From: Tubulanus polymorphus | Lineage: Eukaryota > Nemertea > Palaeonemertea > Tubulaniformes > Tubulanidae | Direction: 5' to 3' | Length of the DNA stretch: 64,000 nt | Assembly (NCBI RefSeq): GCF_964204645.1 | Contig: NC_134026.1 | Location: forward strand, 30,318,650 to 30,382,649 | Part shown: positions 37,101-47,743 of the stretch, piece by piece | How the letters are laid out: every line of letters begins with the position of its first letter | Numbering within the stretch: position 1 is the stretch's first letter | Notes under the pieces: model-generated | Seen by the model: the letters and a program-made list of their open reading frames with translations, nothing else | What the model was told of the DNA's origin: nothing | Databases searched by the model: none | Program-made: the position numbers and the translations under genes

Positions 37101-39070
37101 TTCTTTAAACATCGATTTACGAACAGAATTCATACCCATTAACGTTAAAAGTTTGCTTTTAAGTTGAGATTCAAGACGAGCGATCATTAATTCAACAGCG
37201 TTTCTGATTTCACGAACTCTTTCATCTTTAGCGTTCTTGACACTTTCAACATTCCGTTCCTAAAACACACGAGATAAAACGAAATCATCATACTCATTGA
37301 ATCAACAGGTACTCATTGAATCAACAGGTACTCATTGAATTTATCGGATACTCATTGAAACTATCGGGTACTCATTGAATCTATCGGGTACTCAGTGAAT
37401 CTATCAGGTACTCATTGAAACTATCAGGTACTCATTGAATCTATCGGGTACTCAGTGAATCTATTGGGTACTCATTGAATCTATCGGGTACTCATTGAAT
37501 CTATCGGGTACTAAGTGAATCTTTCAGGTACTCATTGAATCATCATCATCATCATTAATGAAGGATCTGTGATAGGCTCAGAGAGTCTCTGTGGTTATCC
37601 TCCAGTTTGGAAAAAGACAGCGACTCCCTTTCTCGTTAGGTTAATCTAACTACGAATCTATCGCGTACTCATTGAATATACCGGGTACTCAGTGAATTCA
37701 CTGGATACTCAGTAAATCCCCTGGGTACTCAGTGGAATCAACCGGAGACTCATTGAATCTGCTGGTTAGGCCTACTCAAAATTAAATCTAAAAATACTTA
37801 CAACTTCTTGAACTAATGAAATCAGTTCAACATGACGACGTTTTAAACAAGTCACTTCTTCTTTTATTCGATTCACATGTTCTTCATAAACGGTAACGAA
37901 TGGTTTGAACGTGTGTTGAGAATGCTGCAATTAGAAAAACAATTCACTCGTTAAAAACGTCGTTAGTTAGTTCTACAACTTACGAGTTCAACCTCGATGA
38001 ATATGTGAAATATAGTCAACAAACTCATTCAATTTTTCGACTAACACTTAGTGAATAAAATTGAAAATATAAATTTGGACTAGGAAATAGAGTCAACTTT
38101 AGAAATGTGACGACAACTGAGGTGAGTGTGACAGTGATAGCATACCGTTCCTTCCCACAGCGCGCACTGATGACAGATTGCTAGGCGACACGTCCAACAA
38201 TAAACGCTCAATTTCTCCTTATGTTGTTCACATCTACAGAATAGAAATGAATCGAATTTTTAGACACAGTTTTAAATCAGACCTTTGAATATATACCACG
38301 ACATATGAAGCAACTAGAGTTTAGGTGACCCCTGAGTGACATACTTACTTGTCTTTATCAGGCTCTTCAGCCTTCGGTGCCGGGCCACATAACTGTAGGG
38401 TATCTAATTGTTGAGTGACCTCTTCAGCCCAGCGACAGTTAACTAGTTCATGAAGGTGAAGAGAGGCTCGACAATGAGGACATTGAGAACGCTGTTCGGT
38501 TAACCATCGTCTTATGCACATAAAACAACATAGTTTCGAACAATGAGGACATAATCTCGCGTCTCTCAACTTCTCCATACAAATAAAACATCGGAAAACC
38601 TCAGCGAGACTCTGAAAATAAAGAACACTCCGTTAATTACCTTGTGCTGTGTCCTGCTGGCGGTGTTTGTGTTAGAACAACCTCAAGAAAATGCGATAGA
38701 ATAATAATAATAATAATCTATTGAGCCTAAAACCCATATAAAATATGCTCATTGGCTTTACAATTTAAACATAAAGATAGAAAAAACAATTTACATCATT
38801 AGTTAAAAGCATTAGTGAACAAATGGGTTTTAAGTTGCGATTTAAAAACATCAGTAGAAGGACTAGATTTAATTGCATCTGATAAGGAGTTCCAAAGTAG
38901 TGGGGCGGAGTAAGAAAAGGCCCTGTGACCCGCAGAGACTAGATTGACACGAGGTCGAGGGATGACTAGAAGTGATTGACTGTTTGATCTTAACACTCTA
39001 GAATAACTACCTCAACTCCTGAAGTATCATCTCGTCTTGGTTGTTCTTTATTTGTACCACCTGGAGACAT
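32256..39070 (-). CDS. TRIM37: E3 ubiquitin ligase TRIM37
   Basis: Twenty exons: 39070-39011, 38611-38349, 38233-38146, 37924-37802, 37259-37136, 36800-36608, 36520-36388, 36310-36234, 35800-35570, 35493-35430, 35335-35284, 35052-34865, 34792-34695, 34611-34522, 34180-33948, 33578-33321, 33010-32926, 32699-32629, 32541-32370 and 32286-32256, all in phase, 877 residues (human 964). Order is RING ([19 protein letters not shown]), B-box ([15 protein letters not shown]), coiled coil ([20 protein letters not shown]), MATH/TRAF domain ([20 protein letters not shown]) and an acidic low-complexity tail with [15 protein letters not shown]37 ubiquitinates histone H2A and limits centriolar and peroxisomal assemblies. 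The tail has an alanine run coded by (GCT/GCA)n at 34125-34155 and is otherwise poorly conserved. TTD14 starts 480 bp away on the other strand. Confidence 0.97.
33631..33839. mobile_element. CAGGGTGG-type MITE in a TRIM37 intron
   Basis: It begins cagggtggttac and ends gtggccaccctg, giving inverted ends, 209 bp long. The interior has phrases such as ccctgatttgtctagatttt. Related end fragments occur at about 40921-40960 (acagggtggcgccact) and 47845-47905 (aaccaccct). Confidence 0.6.
35856..36194. mobile_element. Foldback element with tRNA-like ends, copy 1 (TRIM37 intron)
   Basis: Its 339 bp are bounded by inverted repeats of more than 60 bp that begin catcctccc. Each arm read outward carries an A-box-like tggctgagtg (right arm) or its decayed partner, and a B-box-like ggttcgagtcc or ggttcgaatcc. 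Flanks show an imperfect 8-bp repeat (caacgagt/caatgagt). A second copy is at 47086-47420. Confidence 0.75.
37300..37765. repeat. 20-bp minisatellite in TRIM37 intron
   Basis: About eighteen or more copies of ggtactcattgaatctatcg, most with one to three changes. They are interrupted at about 37545-37660 by a (cat)n run and unrelated sequence. There are no unique spacers, so this is a simple minisatellite. Confidence 0.92.
38690..39000 (-). mobile_element. Truncated non-LTR retrotransposon fragment (TRIM37 intron 1)
   Basis: A minus-strand ORF (38996-38799) encodes a peptide with [18 protein letters not shown] and [10 protein letters not shown], the typical C-terminal end of LINE reverse transcriptases of the CR1/Jockey type. 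A (aat)n tail follows at about 38700-38716. The element is severely 5'-truncated and lies in the same orientation as TRIM37, between exons 1 and 2. Confidence 0.85.
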
Positions 39071-39549
39071 TCTGATATCTGGATGTGATCTTTTTAAAGA
39101 TAGACACGGATTCTTCAACCCTTTTCGTTCAACTTTCTCCACTAAAAGGCGGTGTCCCTTCTCTAATTACGAACACTTTAACGCAACACCAGGTCTGAGG
39201 TCTCCTTTAGAACTGACGTGTTTTAAATGACTAAACCACCATCATTCGAAAAGCGCGATGAAAATGGTTTAAAAGGGTTTTTTGTGGAAAAACGAAGAAT
39301 TTTCACGATATTTTTCTATTTTTCCTATTTTTGAATATTTCAATAATTGGTGAATGTTACTTTAATATCCTCCCATGGTTGGATTCAATTCAATTCAATT
39401 CGATATATTGCTGAAATACGGGACTCGAACCCGAACCCGCGCGATCCGCAGCATGGAGGTGTGATTGCTTGCCCCTGCACGGTTGAATGCTCCGTTTTTC
39501 CAGATTCCTGCCCCCAACTAATGTTTTTGTTCGTTGTTTGGTTGCAAAA
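39071..39549. promoter_or_regulatory. Shared upstream region of TRIM37 and TTD14, with a SINE-like insert
   Basis: The 479-bp divergent spacer includes, on the minus strand at about 39381-39510, a tRNA-like B box (ggttcgagtccc at about 39431-39420) followed by an (attga)n tail at 39401-39381, which looks like a short tRNA-derived SINE. No clear TATA box was found. Confidence 0.5.
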
Positions 39550-42500
39550 ATGTCGCAAGAAAAGTCAAAGAACGGTCATAAAGTCTATAAACTGGTGTTA
39601 ACGGGAGGTAACGTCTTTTTTAAGCTTTCTTCGTAATCCAATTCAATACAAATTTATTTACATTTTCGTGGTTGCGGGTTGTGGCCTTGTGCTAAAATAC
39701 TATTTCACTTTATAGGACCTTGTGGTGGTAAAACTACTGGACAGGCCCGTTTATCAACATTTTTTGAGAATCTTGGATGGAAGGTAATGACCAATCAATG
39801 TTTACGATAACCATTTCTATTAAGTTATTCGAAACTCATCTGGAAATAATATGTCGGCAGGCAGGCTACTTTCAGTTTCACTTCCAAATCAAATAGTAGC
39901 TATTACAAATTTTGTGATGAGCAGTGATGTATGACCATTGCTGAGATCATTCACCATGTTGTTTTATGATCACGTGATGTCTTGTGATTGATAGGTGATC
40001 AAATGTTTTCCATTGAATTACAGGTTTACAGAGTTCCAGAATGTGCTACAGTTTTAATGAGGTAAAAATTAAAACCATCGAAACAGCATTGAATCTATTT
40101 AAATATATATTACTGAAAATTGATGACATGAATTTATGTTTCAGCGGTGGAGTGAAATGGACAGAATTATCTAAAGAAGCTGGTAAGTTTTAGAATGCAT
40201 TAGAAACTAATGATTTCATCGATCAACTACATCAGATAAATAAATAAGATATCATCGCCTTTTTTCATCTGTATCGAAGAGATCAAAGAAAAGGCAAAAA
40301 CTTCCAATCAAAAGAGAAATTGATTGAATTCGAGAAAGAGTGCGAAAGGCTCTATAATACAGTATACCCGGTACTTTGCTTGCCTCAGTTCTTGCTTGAT
40401 CAATCAGTGAAGAGGCCACAACTGAATTCTCAGGAGCAGTCGAAGCGTTTACGACATTTCACATTAATTGAAGTAGGAAAAATTTCAAATATTTTGTTGC
40501 TGGTTCACTGATTATCTGAGGCAAGTGCAGGTCTACTGTATTTTTGTAACTGAGAAGGAATTGTTTGATAATCGCATCACGTTTCAGTTTACAAATTCCA
40601 AGAGAATTTGATATACACAATGACGTCGATCGAGGACACATTTTTCGACCTCGCTGCAGAAACCGACTGTGATTGTGTTATTATATGTGATCGCGGTGTA
40701 ATGGATGCCACGTGTTGTAAGCGGCTGGTGACACTTCACTTCACTCTGACTGACTCGCCAACTTTGACTCTGGAAATCACAAAATTAATCCATAGAATAT
40801 CAGTCTTCAGGACCCAGTTCCTCAGTTGTGCGTGAAGATTTCATTTTAGAATTGAAATGAGAGTCAAATTTAACCATGAACTCTAGTGTAACTGAGCCTT
40901 GCATTGTTGAGTTTTATTTGACAGGGTGGCGCCACTTACTCGGAAATCAGGGAAAAGTCTGTTCTGAAATAATCGTCAGGGAATTTTGTGTAAAAGCTAA
41001 AAGTCAGGGAAAAGTCTGTTCTGAAATAATCGTCAGGGAATTTTGTGTAAAAGCTAAAAGTCAGGGAAAAGTCTGTTCTGAAATAATCGTCAGGGAATTT
41101 TGTGTAAAAGTCTGGGAAATTTGTTGAAAATGCGTTCATTTTACTTAAGAATAAAATCAAACCTTTAACTAAGTTCTGTGGAACCGGATCCTGATTCTGT
41201 GTGTGATTGTGATTTTTCCAAAGTTGGAAATTTGTTAACCCTTTAATGCTTGTGTGAGTTTCTAGCATGTAGATACAACCCTTTTACATATGGGTCAGAT
41301 TGATGTGGAAAATTGTGAAGAAAATTATTAGTGAAAAATCTGGAAAATTTATGTTTGAAATAAATGTGAAAACTCCTGGTATTTTTTTTTGTTAGAAAAT
41401 GTGAAAAAGCCAATTCGAAGACTGTGAAATGATTTGAGAATTCAATCAATCTGACCCGAGTTCAGCTGGAACTTTGAAACAATGATATTCTGTATTCTGT
41501 GCTCAAGTTACAGAATCGGTTGATATGGTTATAATATGTTAAACCTCTCTAATAAACTCTAACAAACTTCTTCAATTGATATTTGAATTTCAGCTTATAA
41601 ATTCCAAATGGATCTATTGAATACAATGATGACCATTGAAAACACATATACGCGATTAGCGGAATCAAGTGATTCTAATTGTGTAGTTATATGTGATAGA
41701 GGAACTATGGATTGTACAGCTTGTGAGTAACTTCAGCGTAACACCGCCTAATCTATATATCATATAGCGGAATTTAACCCTTTCAGTGCTTGTACCTCTC
41801 TATACAGTGTATATTATTATATTTCATCCACCCTATATATTGTGCCTGTGGTGCGGTGTATCCATGTAATTTATGGATTAATCGGTTTAGATTTCTATTG
41901 AAAGATAGCAGCACCTGTCAAATATTGTAAGTAATGATACACTGCACTATAGAATACACAATATAATGGTACGTTCGTTATACATCGCACTGGAGTGAAA
42001 TTTACCAGAATTTTCAAATTATCTCTGACCAGTATTTTAAGGTATGAAACTGTCAGCGCTGAAAAGGTTAAAGCATTAGAAATTAGAACAGCAACAGCTT
42101 AGAATGATTGAATCACTATTGAATAAGAACTTGGTTTTATGATGTTTTGGTTGAAGATTCTGCATTGTTCTATTCAGTTGTGTTTTGTTGTTCACTAATA
42201 TTTCATGCAGTTATTTAAAAACTAACTGAATCATTTGTGTTCGTTAGTAAAGCAATGATATTCCCTATAATTACAATGATTAAATGCTGAATTATTTAAG
42301 TTGCGTTGTCAAAAAAGTAATATTTTTATACGGAAACAAATAATGTTTAAGTCGTCACATTTTTAAAGTCTTTTCTATTTTTGGTTATTTGTATTTCTGA
42401 ATTAATTTACTAAGTATAAGTCATTTGGATACCAGTAAGTCATAGATGTTAATCCCAACTATGACGACTTATAACGAGTTTCACCGTAGCATGTTTAGAT

Positions 42501-45422
42501 GAAGTAGTTACCGATATTTGTTAGATATGGAGCCCGGTCAGTGGGAAAAAATGAAAAAGGAGAACGATTGGAACGATGTTGAATTACGCGATTCTCGATA
42601 TAATCAGATTATTCACATGGTATCGGCTGCAAAAGGTGCCGAAGAGTTTTATACGACCGAAGATCACGCGACACGTTACGAAGGAATTGAACAGGCTCGA
42701 CAGCTCGACGATTACGCTGCACAGGTTCGTGTGAATACATCGATATCTCGCTCGTTGTGGCGACACGTTGAGATTATTCATCCGATTTATGAGATTTATT
42801 TTAGAGTCAAATAAGATTCTAATCTGTGTAAACTTTACATGAATGAATAAATCCCACAAATGTTAGAGTCAAATAAAACTCTGATCCATGTTAATTTTAG
42901 ATGAATGAAGAAATCCCACAATAGAATTTATATGATGATGAAATTTTTTAAAATGAAACCACTACGTTTCGACTGTTGACTAACAGCCAATTATCTGGTG
43001 GAATGACCAGAAACACAAGTGACAAAGTATATTAACTCACAGAGATTTATTTTACTGACAGAATGAAGTTGTATATTGTAGGCGTGGGTCGGTCATCCGT
43101 ACTACGATGTGATCAATAATGAAGTAGGATTCGAACAAAAACTGATGAAAATGATAGCGGTAAATTTTCAGCTCTCAGATTCCGATTCTTTGAATCAGTG
43201 ACGTTAACTGTGAGTTAATGTTAAATGTTTATTATAGGCTGTTACTAATCGATTAGGAATCGATGTTCAAGATCGTCTCAATATCAACAGTAAAAAGAGG
43301 AAATTCCTCATTAAAATGTTACCACCTAAAGAAGTAAGTGTCCGTTCTCTTCCCATTCCCTTCAATTTCAATTTATTTCATAAGAAAGCACGTTATAAGA
43401 ATATTTACAAACAGAGCAAAAATAAAATTAAGAAGGCTTTCCTATGAGAGCCGAGCAAAGGCCAAAAGGCCGCTATACCAAGCACCCTTGAAAAGTAAAT
43501 AAAGAAGAGAGAGAGAAAAAAGAATAGAAAAGACAGAAAAATAACGAGGATGAGATAAGCGAAGAGAGTGATCTGTTGGTACCCCCCAGTTCTACTCTAT
43601 GTTATGTATTTCTGTTATAATCGATTTGTTATTTATCTTTTTGAAGCATTTTCCACAATTCCAAGATTTCACGGTTGTGCACGATTATTTGGTGACGCCG
43701 AGTCGTAAAATGCAGGCTCGAATCCGACGCAGAGGACAAAACGGTAAATTATCTTAAGACATTTAAATAGTTTTTCTCGGAGAATATTTCAGTTGTAATT
43801 GTTTGATTTCATTGAAGGTAATTGGACGTATACGCATACTATACGTAGACCAGAAATCAATAATCAAATTGTGGAATTAAAGATGCAAGTATCTGGACGT
43901 GATTATCAGGTAACTTTAATTATTGTTAATTAGGTATTTACTAAAGGATCGTTTACTGTTAAAAAAACAAAGCCAGCAGTTGTGCAGCAGTTCAGGTGTC
44001 CAGTTTCAAGTTAACCAGTAGATGAATATTATACTGACACTCTTTCACCGATGAAGCTTCTATACATTAGTAGCGAAAGCTCGTGCGTCAAATAAATAGT
44101 TAACCTATAATAGTACTACTCGTCTCGTTATTTATTGACACTTAAAACTGAACAAGTTACCAGAATATTTCCCACTGGTTTACTTGAACCAACTAACCGC
44201 AGCTCTGTGGAACTGGATCCTGAGTTCAGAGTTAACTCTACCTCACAACTGTGGAACCAGATCCTGAGTTCAGAGTTAACTCTACCTCACAACTGTGGAA
44301 CTGGATCCTGAGTTCAGAGTTAACTCTACCTCACAACTGTGGAACTGGATCCTGAGTTCAGAGTTAACTCTACCTCACAACTGTGGAACTGGATCCTGAG
44401 TTCAGAGTTAACTCTACCTCACAACTGTGGAACCGGATCCTGAGTTCAGAGTTAACTTACCTCACAACTGTGGAACTGGATCCTGAGTCTACCTCACAAC
44501 TGTGGAACCGGATCCTGAGTTCAGAGTATCGGATCCTGAAATTTATTTAATTGATTTTACAGATTCTTCTCGCTCAACGTGATGAGAAACACTACACGAT
44601 TTATAAGAAACGTCGTTGTTTCCTGTGGCAGAATCAATACTATCAGATGGATATATACGAGGAACCGTGTCAATCAAAGTACGTTAACTTCACGTTAATC
44701 TGGCTATAGACGTCGTAGTTATTATTCCCTTACCGGGGTACATTAGCAAGAAAAGATTATCAGGGGATTTACAAACTTTGAGGACCTGTCTTGTGAATCA
44801 CTTATTGCGTTTGACCACCAGTAGAGGTGTTGCAGGTGATGTCACAGTCTTTTTACCGACGAGCAATGACAGCTTGTGTCGTACATAACAAGAAAAGATT
44901 ATCAGGGGGGGATTACAAACTCCGAAGGTCTGTCATGTAAATCACTTATTGTGTTTGCCAGTCAATATGACATAGTAGATTAGGCACATCAACAACAGGG
45001 CAACTAACAGTTGTTTATAAAGTTATAATTACATCATTATCAAATCCAACTTTGAACTGGATATTTAGGCGCCCAATTGCAAAATTACCCTCCGATTTAG
45101 GATATTGTGATATGTTTATTTCAGGTGTCAAGGTTTGATTATTTTGGAGACGTACACGACGACGATGGGCGACGCTAAATTACCGGACTTCTTGACGATC
45201 GAGCGAGAACTAACCGGCGATCTCGAATATTCCATGTTTAATCTGTCGATGAAAGAACAATATTCACATTTGAAACATTTTCACGACACGCGATCGTTGT
45301 CGATAGATTACGTCGACGAAAGAGATATTTGCAAAATTCAGAAAATCATCGCGAACTCGCCGTCTGCTTCAAACGGTATCGCCGAGGAGGAGAAATTCAC
45401 ATTCAACGACGTCGATAATTAG
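39550..45422 (+). CDS. ttd14: TTD14-type P-loop GTPase, with two alternative exon 5 copies
   Basis: Homologue of Drosophila TRPL translocation defect protein 14, a P-loop GTPase linked to TRPL channel trafficking and phosphoinositide binding. Exons: 39550-39607, 39716-39783, 40024-40061, 40145-40182, 5a 40588-40716 or 5b 41594-41722, 42525-42724, 43082-43159, 43238-43333, 43647-43743, 43818-43909, 44563-44678 and 45125-45422. With one exon 5 the product has 435 residues. The P-loop is GGPCGGKTT (about residues 19-27). Family blocks include [39 protein letters not shown] and YHIFYKK-like text in the C-terminal CYTH-like half. Both exon 5 copies are 129 nt, share phase and encode Y-K-F-Q ... 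ICDRG-x-MD. The assumed start at 39550 gives 11 residues before [10 protein letters not shown]. Confidence 0.93.
40588..40716 (+). other. TTD14 candidate alternative exon 5a
   Basis: Acceptor cgtttcag at its left and donor gtaagc at its right; 129 nt, fully open in the TTD14 frame, encoding [12 protein letters not shown] ... [14 protein letters not shown]. It is 23/43 identical to exon 5b (41594-41722) and has the same entry and exit phases, so either copy can be spliced between exons 4 and 6. Confidence 0.8.
40950..41115 (+). repeat. 57-bp triplicated repeat between TTD14 exons 5a and 5b
   Basis: Three near-identical tandem copies of a 57-bp unit containing gggaaaagtctgttctgaaa (anchors at 40950 and 41007). 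It begins next to a CAGGGTGG-type element end at 40921, so it may be an amplified part of that element. Confidence 0.9.
41774..42071. mobile_element. TTAA-flanked MITE (piggyBac-like), copy 1
   Basis: It begins ttaaccctttcagtgc and ends with the inverse (gcgctgaaaaggttaa), with TTAA at both edges as in piggyBac-type insertion. It lies in the TTD14 intron after exon 5b. Copy 2 is at 59301-59574. Confidence 0.75.
43363..43540 (-). mobile_element. Probable 3' end of a non-LTR element (TTD14 intron)
   Basis: Read on the minus strand it ends ...cttatgaaataaattgaaattgaa, a poly(A)-signal-like and simple-repeat tail. The upstream text agcggccttttggcctttgc looks like a LINE 3'UTR. It is short, with no reverse transcriptase left. 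Confidence 0.45.
44200..44535 (+). repeat. 44-bp minisatellite in TTD14 intron
   Basis: About seven copies of a 44-bp unit carrying cctcacaactgtggaac and tggatcctgagttcagag (anchor cctcacaact at 44241, 44285 and 44329). The unit matches the arm of the foldback element at 60932-61050 (aactgtggaactggacccag, gagttaactc). Confidence 0.92.
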
Positions 45423-45570
45423 AAACTGATTCTTCGTTTCTTTGAAATTTCTCGATCGTTTGCATTTCATTCAACCTCAATTTTTGTACGGATCTCATTT
45501 TTATGCGCCTTTTACAATTTCTGATTTTAACTCGATTTACGATGAGAACAAATGAATGAATTTATATTGT

Positions 45571-45912
45571 CAGGGTCCCTACGACTTCTTGATTCCTTAA
45601 AACTCCTTCTAATCGGAAAATACTTAAACGTGCTTGATACTCTTTTAATTAGAACAAAAAACTTTTTTAAAACTCCTTCAATTTTAAAGAAGGATTTTCT
45701 TTTCACCCAACTAAGCGATTACCAAATTAGAAACTGAGTTTAGTTTGTGTATAGAATAGAAATTTGCTTACAAAACCACTGAATAGATAGTTTACAGAAC
45801 CGATTTAAGAGGAGTCTTACTGTAATTGGGATATGAAAGTGATGCAGACGCTTGTCGAAATCTGAAATTTTCTCGAAAGCTATCCAGGGTTGACTGATCT
45901 GTAGGGACCCTG
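45571..45912. mobile_element. CAGGGTCC-type MITE, copy 1 (TTD14 3'UTR)
   Basis: Starts cagggtccctacgacttc and ends ctgtagggaccctg, forming inverted ends. The interior includes cttgattccttaaaactcc. A second copy with the same interior is at 49328-49619. Confidence 0.75.
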
Positions 45913-46231
45913 TTGGTAATCATGTGTATGAATAAAATGTAGAAAGAAGGTTTTAATGATTAATACATGAAACGAGATGAAATTTTGTGTCAATCAATCG
46001 TATAATATGTAGATTGTATCTACTTTATTCGTCAAACTATACAGTTGATATTAAGGACTTCAAATGGTTGTGGGAAGTATTTAAGCGTTTATTTCATGTT
46101 TTTCAAAAACAGAGAATGAGAAATTCTTCTAATTCATTATTAAACTGATGGCAACTGTTTTTGCAGTATGTAGCGACGACCTAGCGTGCAACTAGCATTT
46201 ATCTTTTAAGTGTCAGTTGGTGTCATATTAG

Positions 46232-46450
46232 GCCAAAAAAAATTGATACCTTGTTTCTCCGCTCTGCTGAGCTTGTTGACCCGGCCGGCCGCCTATCTAC
46301 CCTATACATTACTTTTTTTTAAATCGTGATCAATTTCACCATAACAGACCTGCCCGCTATAGAAGTGAACTGTTTATAAATTTTATCATATTTTACAAAA
46401 ATGACCCGGCCGCTGCGGAGAAACAAGGTATCATTTTTGTTTAGCCTTAT
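46232..46450. mobile_element. Inverted-repeat element ending ggccaaaaa...ttttggc
   Basis: The left arm ttgataccttgtttctccgc at about 46238 is matched in inverse by gcggagaaacaaggtatcat at about 46415. Both arms also contain ccggccg-type GC clusters, and the ends are aggccaaaa and ttagccttattttggc. No frame is present. Probably a MITE of an unknown family. Confidence 0.55.
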
Positions 46451-47085
46451 TTTGGCATTTGAAATCCTTATCAATTGATGATAATTGTAGTAAATAAAGA
46501 GATGTCTGTAAACCGTGGTAGATCAGATGAACATACAACATGGCCGCTTACAGTTCGCGCACTTTTAAATAAACGCTGTATATTTTACGCCGTGCTAATT
46601 TATTTGAATGAATTTCAGAATAATTTCACCTGAATTATGTTTGTAAGCCAGGTTTCTGTCCCTAAATCCAGAGTATGATTAGATCAGTTTTTCATTCCTG
46701 TTCATGTAGTTCCTGTAGTTCTTGAATCCAGTTTGTTTTTTGAAGTTTTTAGCCTAGTATTTTGTGTTTGCATTTAGGTTTGCTGCTGCATATATGTGCT
46801 ATAAATATAGAAAGCAAATTTGAAAATTAGAAACCGATATCCGAATATATATCGGTTTAAAAGGAATATTATTCATTGACATAATCAGATATGAAATCTC
46901 CATCGAACTATATCAAGATAATCGATATTTATTTTCTAGTAATCATTGGTCATTGATGATATTTATTATGTTTTCTTTTGCTCCATTGCACATGTTGAGA
47001 ATAAACTGTATTCATCGCGAATGAACAATAACTACAATCTATGTATATATAATTTGACCGGTCATTCGTAGAGGAGGATCTTACC

Positions 47086-47420
47086 CATCCTCCCCCGGCA
47101 GGGATTCGAACCTGATGGCATCGAGATTGCCACGGCACGAAACCCTGCCATAATCGACCGTGTGCGCAGATACATGCGCAGTTCAGATGATATGATTTTT
47201 AGCCAATCAGAAATCCCGTTTTATTTTAGCCCGGGTTTTCCCATTTATAGTTCTTGAAATTTGCCTCAACGATTATACAACGAGATATCTGATTGGTGCC
47301 GCCAGTTTTCGTTCTGAAAGCTGCGCATGTACCTGCGCACCCGGTCTACTGATGCAGGGGTTCGTGCCGTGGCTGAGTGTAGCGATGCCATCAGGTTCGA
47401 GTCCCTGCAGAGGGAGGATG
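47086..47420. mobile_element. Foldback element with tRNA-like ends, copy 2
   Basis: 335 bp, nearly identical to 35856-36194. The flanks carry a perfect 9-bp direct repeat gatcttacc (47077-47085 and 47421-47429). Long inverted ends plus a 9-bp duplication resemble Mutator-like elements. The right arm holds tggctgagtg and ggttcgagtcc, the A and B box pattern of tRNA promoters. Confidence 0.82.
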
Positions 47421-47484
47421 GATCTTACCATTTCTGCTGCATCAGTTCCCGATGTGCCGTCTGGTAACATTTTGGCAAAACCCA

Positions 47485-47743
47485 TCCTCGCTTGCCAGGG
47501 TTTGATTGCCACCCGCTTAAGCTCACGTCAACACAAACCCTGACCACAAATTCAAGATATGTGATATTATGGAGCAAACGTTGTGCCGGTAAAAACGTAT
47601 CTGATTGGCTAGATATATAGACTGGTGGGCGCTGAGTGGGAACCTGTCCGCCCATGAATTTGTGGGCGATGTAATAGGACCAATGAAGGGTTTTTGTTGG
47701 AGTAAGCTCGAGCGGGCGGCGATCAAACCCTGGTAAGCGAGGA
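47485..47743. mobile_element. TCCTCGCTT-type MITE adjoining the foldback element
   Basis: The left arm tcctcgcttgccagggtttg and the right arm (reverse complement tcctcgcttaccagggtttg) match for about 55 bp. The direct repeat ggcaaaa sits at about 47474 and 47745. No coding capacity. Confidence 0.78.

Larger units (their letters stand above)
45423..47085. other. TTD14 3' flank and gene-free sequence
   Basis: Contains the MITE at 45571-45912 followed by AATAAA at 45931-45936, the first good poly(A) signal after the TTD14 stop, so the element probably sits in the 3'UTR. A palindromic pair around ttgataccttgtttctccgc (46238) and gcggagaaacaaggtatcat (46415) marks another inverted-repeat element at about 46230-46450. 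Nothing else is recognised. Confidence 0.5.

Noticed and set aside
37300-37765. CRISPR-like regular repeats
   Set aside because: The 20-bp units abut with no spacers and lie in an intron of a eukaryotic gene.
38799-38996. Independent small gene on the minus strand
   Set aside because: The peptide matches the end of LINE reverse transcriptases and is followed by a simple-repeat tail, so it is a truncated retroelement.
40936-41268. ORFs over the 57-bp repeat encoding [16 protein letters not shown]-type repeats
   Set aside because: The period is divisible by three and the tract is an amplified element end inside an intron; no other coding evidence.
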